DNA of 5,045 nt from JBILVQ01 sp044370375 (GTDB lineage Bacteria > Bacteroidota > Bacteroidia > UBA4408), in NCBI GenBank assembly GCA_044370375.1, contig JBILVQ010000223.1, positions 1-5,045 of the forward strand, given 5' to 3'. The notes under the pieces are model-generated. The model worked only from the letters and a program-made list of their open reading frames with translations. It had not been told where the DNA came from and ran no database searches. Below, piece by piece: positions 1 to 5,045 of this stretch (position 1 is the first letter of the stretch; each line of letters opens with the position of its first letter). The translations under genes were made by a program, and so were the position numbers.

Positions 1-432
1 GTAGCAAATGACCGATTGTTGCGGATGATTTTTTTTCCAATCAAGAGCAGCCCGAAAGGTATCTTTATCTGCACTGAAAACATTTTCTGTATTTAACGCA
101 GCGAATTGGTGTGAGGTGGAAAAGGTTTTAAGGGAGGTATCCTGCGGTTGGATAAAATCCTTGTGGCTTAATCCGGTAAGGGCAGTGATTCCTTCCCCGT
201 GTGTTAATGCTGTTGCGTTCAGCCAAAGGTCGTGAACCGAACTTGTTAGATTAGTACTTTGTCCTAAAAGGGGTTTGAAAACAATTTCTTTTAGGTCTTG
301 GGCAGCTACTCCGCCTCCGGTAATGAGAAGAAAAAAAGTTGGTTGTTTTGTTGCCGAAAGGGCTAGTTCAGGGAGCAGTGCGGTCAGCAGAGCTCCCTTT
401 CCCAGCGCAGATAAGAATGATTTTCTTTTCAT
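1..432 (-). CDS. Exported protein, possible alkaline phosphatase/sulfatase superfamily, N-terminal part only
   Basis: The first 144 codons are visible and the gene runs off the window at base 1 without a stop. The protein begins MKRKSFLSALGKGALLTALL, a basic start followed by a hydrophobic stretch and a probable cleavage near ALSA (residues 24-27), so it is very likely exported. The KRKSFL start resembles a twin-arginine signal with one Arg replaced by Lys. After the signal comes a hydrophobic strand running into a glycine cluster, FFLLITGGG (33-41), and later LTHGEGITALTG (76-87). This order, a core strand near the N-terminus and then a Thr/Gly-rich segment ending in LTG, recalls the sulfatase-like and alkaline phosphatase superfamily, where the second segment holds the nucleophile. 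The usual Asp after the first strand is not seen. The fold call is inference; a DUF1501-like protein is an alternative. The ATG directly abuts the stop of the upstream M20 dipeptidase gene, so translational coupling is likely. No Shine-Dalgarno is visible. Confidence 0.7.
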   Translation of the reverse strand, partial: MKRKSFLSALGKGALLTALLPELALSATKQPTFFLLITGGGVAAQDLKEIVFKPLLGQSTNLTSSVHDLWLNATALTHGEGITALTGLSHKDFIQPQDTSLKTFSTSHQFAALNTENVFSADKDTFRAALDWKKNHPQQSVICY

Positions 433-1806
433 TTATTTTTTCGACATTTCAGCATAGTTTCTGAAGAACAAAGGAATGGTTTCAATGCCCTTGTAGTAAT
501 TGAACAAACCATAATGTTCGTTGGGTGAGTGGATGGCATCGGAGTCGAGACCGAAGCCCATCAAAACAGATTTTAATCCAAGCACTCTTTCAAACAAAGC
601 TACAATGGGAATACTTCCGCCTCCCCTGGTAGGAATTGGTTTTTTACCAAAAGTGCTTTCCATGGCCGCACTGGCAGCCTTAAAGGCAACACTGTCGGTT
701 GGTGTAACCACCGGCTCTCCGCCATGGTGTGGCATTACTTTTACCTTCACGCCCGGAGGTGCAATTTTGGTGAAGTGATCGGTGAATAATTTGGTGATTT
801 CATCTGATGTTTGATGGGGTACCAAACGCATGCTGATTTTTGCATAGGCTTTTGATGGCAATACGGTTTTGGCTCCTTCACCAATATATCCACCCCAAAT
901 GCCATTCACATCTAAGGTAGGTCTGATGCTGGCTCTTTCGGTAGTGGTGTAACCGCTTTCTCCCATCACATCGTTGATATCGAGATCTTTTTTGTAATCG
1001 TCCAAATTAAAAGGTGCGCGACCCAATTCATCACGGTCGGCCTTGCTCAGCTCAACTACTTTTTCGTAGAAACCCGGTATGGTGATATGGTTGTTTTCAT
1101 CTTTCAAAGAAGTAATCATCGCACACAATACATTGATGGGATTGGCCACAGCACCGCCATAAACACCGGAGTGCAGGTCGCGGTTCGGACCGGTAACTTC
1201 AACCTCTAAATAAGAAAGACCTCTTAGTCCAACATCAATGGAAGGAGTATCGTTGGCAATGATGGAGGTATCGGAAATCAGGATAACATCTGCTTTGAGT
1301 TTTTCCTTGTTGTCAACAATAAATTTACCCAAATTATCAGAACCAACTTCTTCTTCTCCTTCAATCATGAATTTAACATTGCAAGGCAGGCTGTTGGTTT
1401 TCATCATGACTTCAAAAGCCTTAACATGCATGAAGACCTGTCCTTTATCGTCACAGGCACCGCGGGCATAAATTTTACCGTCTTTCACCACCGGTTCAAA
1501 AGGGGGTGAATGCCATAGATCCATTGGATCGGGTGGTTGCACATCATAATGACCATAAACCAAAACGGTGGGCAGGGCAGGGTCGATAATTTTTTCTCCG
1601 TAAACAATGGGATAACCGGCAGTAGGACAAATTTCGGTTTTATCAGCACCGGCCAGGTCGAGGTATTTTTTTACTTCATCGGCTGTCCTGAAAACATCTT
1701 GTTTGTATTTAGGGTCAGCGCTTACAGAAGGAATTCTTAATAAGCCTTTCAGTTCTTCGAGGAACCTTTCTTTGTTTTGTTCGATGTATTGATTGATCTC
1801 GCTCAT
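433..1806 (-). CDS. M20-family metallodipeptidase (CNDP/PepV-like)
   Basis: This is a complete 457-residue di-zinc peptidase of family M20, of normal length for the carnosinase/PepV-like dipeptidase branch. It has no signal peptide, so it should act in the cytoplasm, cleaving dipeptides to free amino acids. The catalytic domain (about 1-195 and 360-457) carries all expected residues: His86 and Asp88 in GHYDVQP, bridging Asp119 in RGACDDKGQ, the pair Glu152-Glu153 in EGEEEVGS (general base and metal ligand), Asp179 in ISDT, and His426 in AIHSPNEH. The lid/dimerisation domain (about 196-358) has His212 in DLHSGVYGG, equivalent to the His that reaches the partner active site in carnosinase-type dimers. 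The GGGSIP segment (396-400 region) is typical of the family. It should be active. The exact substrate cannot be read from sequence; succinyl-diaminopimelate or acetylornithine deacylases are related but shorter. The ATG start gives a clean N-terminal helix. The TAA stop directly touches the ATG of the downstream exported protein. Confidence 0.95.
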   Translation of the reverse strand: MSEINQYIEQNKERFLEELKGLLRIPSVSADPKYKQDVFRTADEVKKYLDLAGADKTEICPTAGYPIVYGEKIIDPALPTVLVYGHYDVQPPDPMDLWHSPPFEPVVKDGKIYARGACDDKGQVFMHVKAFEVMMKTNSLPCNVKFMIEGEEEVGSDNLGKFIVDNKEKLKADVILISDTSIIANDTPSIDVGLRGLSYLEVEVTGPNRDLHSGVYGGAVANPINVLCAMITSLKDENNHITIPGFYEKVVELSKADRDELGRAPFNLDDYKKDLDINDVMGESGYTTTERASIRPTLDVNGIWGGYIGEGAKTVLPSKAYAKISMRLVPHQTSDEITKLFTDHFTKIAPPGVKVKVMPHHGGEPVVTPTDSVAFKAASAAMESTFGKKPIPTRGGGSIPIVALFERVLGLKSVLMGFGLDSDAIHSPNEHYGLFNYYKGIETIPLFFRNYAEMSKK

Positions 1807-1824
1807 GTGAATAAAATTGAGCCC

Positions 1825-1859
1825 TAAAGGTAAGGGTTAGGATGGAAAGTGGACGAAAA
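1825..1859 (-). promoter_or_regulatory. Weak candidate Bacteroidota-type promoter for the dipeptidase gene
   Basis: On the minus strand TACCTTTA (1832-1825) matches seven of eight positions of the Bacteroidota -7 consensus TAnnTTTG. TTTTCG (1859-1854) could serve as a poor -33 element, with 21 nt between TTCG and the -7 element. The start site would fall around 1818-1820, leaving a leader of about 12-14 nt before the ATG at 1806. The -33 match is imperfect and short motifs of this kind occur by chance, so this is only a candidate. Confidence 0.25.
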
Positions 1860-1876
1860 CTTTTGAGCGTTTCTGG

Positions 1877-1912
1877 AAAATCCTGTTTTAAAAGAATTTA
1901 CAGACGGATTTT
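1877..1912 (-). terminator. Weak hairpin just after the lipoprotein stop codon
   Basis: Directly after the lipoprotein TAA, the minus strand reads AAAATCC (1912-1906) and later GGATTTT (1883-1877), a 7-bp inverted repeat that can extend by TGT/ACA across a 3-nt bulge. The T run is part of the stem rather than behind it and the stem is AT-rich, so termination would be weak at best. It is the only structure seen between the two gene blocks. Confidence 0.2.
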
Positions 1913-3079
1913 TTAGTTGGATTTTGGGTATCCGATGGGAATAATCACCTTCTTGGATTCAACAAAAATTGAATCATTTCGGTTTGTGATATTATATAAC
2001 CAGGCAGCAAATTCTAATTCAACTTTTACACAGTCAGAATTACTATAATTACGGAAAGGTTCAACCTTGTTCACCCTTAAATAATTGGCTGGATTGATAT
2101 GGTGCCTGGAAATTTTGCTTGAGTAGGAAGTTCCATTAGTGAGGCAACTAATTTCGATTTTGTTCTTTAAATTATCCCTTAAGACATCCAAATTTCTGGA
2201 TTGAATTAAACGATAGGAAAAGTTGGCACTTACAATGTTGGAAGTATTTGGATAAACAAGGGTTTTGTTGAAGCTGACCAAACAGCCGGAGGGGCCTGTT
2301 GCAGAGCATTTGATTTTAAATCGCCCGGGTCCGGAGGGCACCCAGTCAATGCTTCTGCCGGATAATTGGGTGCCGTCTGAAAATTCCCATTGATAATTGC
2401 TATAACCGGGGTCGGCTTCCAGGTTAAAACCGGTGATGGTTGAGTAGGCTTTGAATTGAAGCGGACAAAGCAAGGAAGTATCGGTGGTGGTGATATAGTT
2501 GACGATGGTATCTGTATTTCCGTCACTTTCTGTCACCAACACTACTTTTTGGGTGGTGTTGTTGGCAAAACGATAGGTTAAGGAAGGAAAATAGGAGATG
2601 GTGCCATCCTCAAAAAACCAGCGGTAACTATAGCTCAGGCCCGGTGGTGGCGGCTCTGCAAACAACTGAACATCGGCATACTGTTCTTTTTTTTGAAGGG
2701 TATCTAACAGGAATTTTTTATTGGGTTCCATTAGGAAGGGGCCTATTTCTGAGGAACCTAATGAAGTGCGCAATGAAGAATCATTGAAAACAATACCTAC
2801 CCCGTTTTTTCGGGGAAAATAGCCATTATTACCCAGGTGCCCTCCAAATGATTTGAACTGTTGCGAGGACTCAAGAAAAACATTCGGTATTGCTTCAATC
2901 CCATCTATCCCTGCTATCAAGACCAAAGAATCTCCGTTGATGGTTCCATGAAAGGAAAAGATAGGTTCCGGGATGGGGAACTCAACAATTTCTCTTTTTT
3001 TGCAGGAGAGGGAAAAAAGTATCCCCAGGGAAACAAGAAAAAGTGGGAGAAAAGTTTTATTTAAATCTTTCCTCCACAT
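1913..3079 (-). CDS. Surface/periplasmic lipoprotein with two PKD-like repeats
   Basis: I do not recognise a named family for the full 388-residue protein. The N-terminus is a lipoprotein signal: MWRK, a hydrophobic core (about 10-23), then FSLSC with the likely lipidated Cys26 followed by KK. The Ser at -3 is not the preferred Leu, but Bacteroidota lipoboxes are relaxed. After the Cys comes a Pro-rich spacer and a segment FSFHGTINGDSLVLIAGIDG (41-60), a start common in Bacteroidota secreted lipoproteins. Two PKD-like cores follow, YRWFFEDGT (152-160) and YQWEFSDGT (229-237), matching the family pattern YxWdFGDG; both are degenerate. The C-terminal 110 residues are unassigned. PKD folds usually mediate binding at the cell surface. 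I chose the ATG at 3079 because it puts the basic n-region directly before the signal core; an in-frame TTG at 3115 would prepend 12 polar residues. The ATG overlaps the upstream barrel gene by 23 nt, so the two are probably co-translated and may work together in the envelope. Confidence 0.85.
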   Translation of the reverse strand: MWRKDLNKTFLPLFLVSLGILFSLSCKKREIVEFPIPEPIFSFHGTINGDSLVLIAGIDGIEAIPNVFLESSQQFKSFGGHLGNNGYFPRKNGVGIVFNDSSLRTSLGSSEIGPFLMEPNKKFLLDTLQKKEQYADVQLFAEPPPPGLSYSYRWFFEDGTISYFPSLTYRFANNTTQKVVLVTESDGNTDTIVNYITTTDTSLLCPLQFKAYSTITGFNLEADPGYSNYQWEFSDGTQLSGRSIDWVPSGPGRFKIKCSATGPSGCLVSFNKTLVYPNTSNIVSANFSYRLIQSRNLDVLRDNLKNKIEISCLTNGTSYSSKISRHHINPANYLRVNKVEPFRNYSNSDCVKVELEFAAWLYNITNRNDSIFVESKKVIIPIGYPKSN

Positions 3080-4574
3080 GAGGTTGGTTGGGTTTGATAA
3101 AGTACCTGAATCCAAACTGAAAATAACGGTTCACATCCTTGGCGGTGCTTTCAAAGTACAAATTATCCGTATTGTCTTTGTTAAAGCCAAAACGATACAA
3201 TCCGAACAGTTCCATCCGTTGAGAGATAGGATAGTCATAACCAATGCCTGCCAGAATATCCCATTTCTTTAAGCCGGTTCGGTAGCCCCATTTTCCTCTG
3301 TCAAAATAAATGCTGTCGGGAACCATATTGGCATTGATTTCCGATTTGGTATCGATCATGAATTGCGCACCCAGGGTGGCTTGCAAGTTACCAAATTTTC
3401 CTAATGATTGACGGGCTCCAACCATCAAGGTGGTTAGGGTCATGCCATTTACCACAACACTAATCGGAATGCGGGTTAGGTTGAAATCATAGTAATAAAT
3501 GTAAGAGGTTTTTCCCAATTCAATTCCTTTGCGATAAGCAATCGAAAAATCTCCGGTGAGCTGTAAGGTAGGTTTAACATTAATCCTGACATTGCTTCCA
3601 AGGCTTATGCCATTGACCGGTAGCAGCGGATATTCAGCATTTCCCCAATTGCTCCATAACTGACTGCCCAGTTCAAAACCATAATTCACCGGCATTACTT
3701 TATTGGCGGTGATGATCGGGTCAATGTTGCTTGGGGCACTCTCCTCTGCAATGATTGTACCTTTGTTGGCATGTATTTCCGCAGCCATGTTTTCAACCTC
3801 CATTAATGCATAGGAAGCGGGTGAAATTGCTTCAACACTATTTTGTACTGCATGGATTGTTGTAGCACTTTCTTCGGCATTGTTGGTAGCGGTATTTTCT
3901 GCCTCTGGATTTTCAGTCATGGTTTTTTCCATGGCTACATTGGCCTCCTTGGCCGACTCCATTAAATCGCTTTGCACATTGCTTTGATCAGCAGTTTCTG
4001 CACTGCCGGCCTGGATGGAGGAAATGGTTCCGGCTGCGTTTTGCAGCATATTGTTGGTGAATGCAGTGTTGTTGTTCTTATTGTTTTTAGCAACCACTGA
4101 AAAACCATTGTTGTTATTGCCTGCTAAAGTTGAACTTGTTTGCTTATTGTTTAGTGATGTTGTGCCGCCTTTGTTGGTGCTTAATCCCTTGTTGGTATTT
4201 TCTGTATTGCTGTTGTTAAGGGCTATTCCATTGCTGCCTGAAAGCAAGAGGGAATTGTCTTTAACCATGTTGATGTTGTTTTCCTGAAGAGCTATTTCGT
4301 TGTTGGCAGGAATTTCTTTGCTTGCGATTTTTGTGAAATCCAGAGGGGTTCCTGTATTTTCAGGAAAGAAAAGGTGAGAGCCTACAAAGGCACCCACACC
4401 CACACCTACCACCGCCACCATGTTGTTGAGGCGGCTCCAGATAAAGGCACCTTTGGCACCATGGGAGGCATTGAGCAGAACTTGCATCCGCTCCCAGTTT
4501 TCGGGCGAATAATGCCCCGAGGACTCGCTGAGCTTGTCCTTTAAAAAATCATCAAATTCTTCTTCGCTTTTCAT
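3057..4574 (-). CDS. Putative anti-sigma factor fused to an outer-membrane-type beta-barrel
   Basis: This 505-residue protein has four parts. Residues 1-49 are charged and soluble, with the pattern YSPENWERM (22-30) similar to N-termini of Bacteroidota proteins encoded after ECF sigma genes; there are no cysteines, so it is not a zinc-type anti-sigma domain. Residues 50-70 form one glycine-rich membrane helix (VAVVGVGVGAFVGS inside), with Lys41 and Arg48 before it and Glu72 after, consistent with the N-terminus in the cytoplasm. Residues 71-295 are low complexity: 91-180 are about 30% Asn, and 191-280 are over one third Ala plus Glu. Residues 296-495 show alternating strands and turns and end in the aromatic strand RYFQFGFRYFIK (483-494), as in eight-stranded OmpA-size barrels of the outer-membrane beta-barrel family. 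The ATG at 4574 lies 2 nt after the sigma stop. The anti-sigma role is inferred from position and layout; the barrel call rests on pattern. A plain outer-membrane protein with an unusual leader is the alternative. Confidence 0.8.
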   Translation of the reverse strand: MKSEEEFDDFLKDKLSESSGHYSPENWERMQVLLNASHGAKGAFIWSRLNNMVAVVGVGVGAFVGSHLFFPENTGTPLDFTKIASKEIPANNEIALQENNINMVKDNSLLLSGSNGIALNNSNTENTNKGLSTNKGGTTSLNNKQTSSTLAGNNNNGFSVVAKNNKNNNTAFTNNMLQNAAGTISSIQAGSAETADQSNVQSDLMESAKEANVAMEKTMTENPEAENTATNNAEESATTIHAVQNSVEAISPASYALMEVENMAAEIHANKGTIIAEESAPSNIDPIITANKVMPVNYGFELGSQLWSNWGNAEYPLLPVNGISLGSNVRINVKPTLQLTGDFSIAYRKGIELGKTSYIYYYDFNLTRIPISVVVNGMTLTTLMVGARQSLGKFGNLQATLGAQFMIDTKSEINANMVPDSIYFDRGKWGYRTGLKKWDILAGIGYDYPISQRMELFGLYRFGFNKDNTDNLYFESTAKDVNRYFQFGFRYFIKPNQPHVEERFK

Positions 4575-4576
4575 AA

Positions 4577-5045
4577 TCAGGCAACTTTTATTAAGCGTGT
4601 TACAGCAATTTTTTCTTTCAAAATTTGTCGGGCACGATGTACATGCCAGCGACTCGCAGTTTCGGTTATGCCCAGGATATCGCACACTTCCTTGTGGCTA
4701 AATCCGTCTAGGGCATGCATGTTAAATACTTCGCGGGTTACATCGGGTAATTCTCTTACCAGTTTCAATAAATCTTCCGCTTGCATTTTTTCGGAGGCGG
4801 TATTGGTTTCTGCATTGTTTTTTTCAAGCATGACCAATTTTTCCGAATCACGGGTATCCACATGTTCGTGGTAACGTTTCGATTTTCTAATTTCATCAAT
4901 ACAGGTTCTGATAGCAATGGAGCTGGTCCATGCCCTGAAAGATTCGCCCGCCCTGAATTTATCCAGGTTGGTAATGATTTTCAGAAATGACTGATTTAAA
5001 AAATCCATCGCATCATCCTTGTTCACGGTGTACCTGCGGGTAATG
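4577..5045 (-). CDS. ECF-type RNA polymerase sigma factor, 5' end outside the window
   Basis: The last 155 codons are visible. The protein redirects RNA polymerase to a specific promoter set. Region 2 begins at the window edge with RRYTVNKDDAMDFLNQSFLK, the typical ECF core-binding segment, followed by ESFRAWTSSIAIRTCIDEIR, which covers the -10 recognition part. A charged Asn/Glu-rich linker leads to region 4: LVRELPDVTREVFNMHALDG, then the helix-turn-helix SHKEVCDILGITETASRWHV and the closing RARQILKEKI. Typical ECF factors are about 180-190 residues, so roughly 25-35 N-terminal residues lie beyond base 5045. The reading frame is open to the edge, and a GTG at 5026 is not the start because conserved region 2 residues precede it. 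There is no extra C-terminal domain. The TGA stop is 2 nt from the ATG of the membrane-anchored barrel protein, its likely regulator. Confidence 0.93.
   Translation of the reverse strand, partial: ITRRYTVNKDDAMDFLNQSFLKIITNLDKFRAGESFRAWTSSIAIRTCIDEIRKSKRYHEHVDTRDSEKLVMLEKNNAETNTASEKMQAEDLLKLVRELPDVTREVFNMHALDGFSHKEVCDILGITETASRWHVHRARQILKEKIAVTRLIKVA

Noticed and set aside
275..457. A 60-codon plus-strand reading frame across the junction of the dipeptidase and the exported protein.
   Set aside because: It is antisense to two well-supported genes and has no domain pattern or start signal.
2230..2526. A 98-codon minus-strand reading frame inside the lipoprotein gene.
   Set aside because: It is Pro/Ser/Thr-rich with no recognisable pattern and lies in another frame of a well-supported gene.
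2861..3272. Two overlapping plus-strand reading frames opposite the lipoprotein start and the barrel end.
   Set aside because: Both are antisense to supported genes and show no signal or domain features.
4015..4287. A 90-codon plus-strand Leu-rich reading frame that looks like a membrane protein.
   Set aside because: The Leu runs are the antisense of the Asn-rich linker codons (AAC/AAT read as GTT/ATT and shifted as TTG/TTA), so it is a composition artefact.
3890..4300. Repeated ttgttg/tgttgg motifs that could suggest a repeat array.
   Set aside because: Spacing is irregular and no unit is conserved; the motifs are codons of the Asn-rich linker.
4575..4685. Upstream GTG extension of the barrel gene adding 37 residues with several cysteines that could look like a zinc site.
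   Set aside because: The extension lies wholly within the sigma region 4 coding sequence in another frame; the ATG at 4574, 2 nt after the sigma stop, is the natural start, so the cysteines are an artefact.
5024..5026. GTG as the start of the sigma factor.
   Set aside because: The frame stays open to the window edge and the preceding residues (RRYT) belong to conserved ECF region 2.

Overview
The window looks like chromosomal DNA of a member of the Bacteroidota. The evidence is indirect: an ECF sigma factor followed by an OmpA-size beta-barrel protein, a lipoprotein ending its signal in Cys-Lys-Lys with PKD-like repeats, near absence of Shine-Dalgarno sequences, and AT-rich tight gene junctions. 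I cannot place it below phylum. All five recognisable genes lie on the minus strand, so transcription runs from high to low coordinates and both ends of the window cut a gene.

From 5045 down to 1913 there is a three-gene block with no free space between genes: an ECF sigma factor (5' end outside the window), a 505-residue protein with a short cytoplasmic-type N-terminus, one transmembrane helix, a 225-residue Asn- then Ala/Glu-rich linker and a C-terminal beta-barrel, and a 388-residue PKD-like lipoprotein. Sigma stop and next ATG are 2 nt apart, and the lipoprotein ATG overlaps the barrel gene by 23 nt. The position and layout of the middle protein suggest that it is the anti-sigma partner. 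If so, one polypeptide may connect the sigma factor in the cytoplasm to a barrel in the outer membrane. This is the most interesting item here.

A 106-nt gap (1807-1912) follows, with a weak possible hairpin and a weak Bacteroidota-type promoter candidate. Next comes a complete M20-family metallodipeptidase (1806-433) with all expected metal ligands. Its TAA stop is directly followed, with no spacer, by the ATG of an exported protein whose start resembles the alkaline phosphatase/sulfatase superfamily and which runs off the window at base 1.

I read the first block as a probable envelope-sensing regulatory operon and the second as a peptide-catabolism pair. Whether the two blocks share a transcript cannot be decided from sequence. 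There are no RNA genes, insertion sequences, CRISPR arrays or gene-free stretches above 300 bases.
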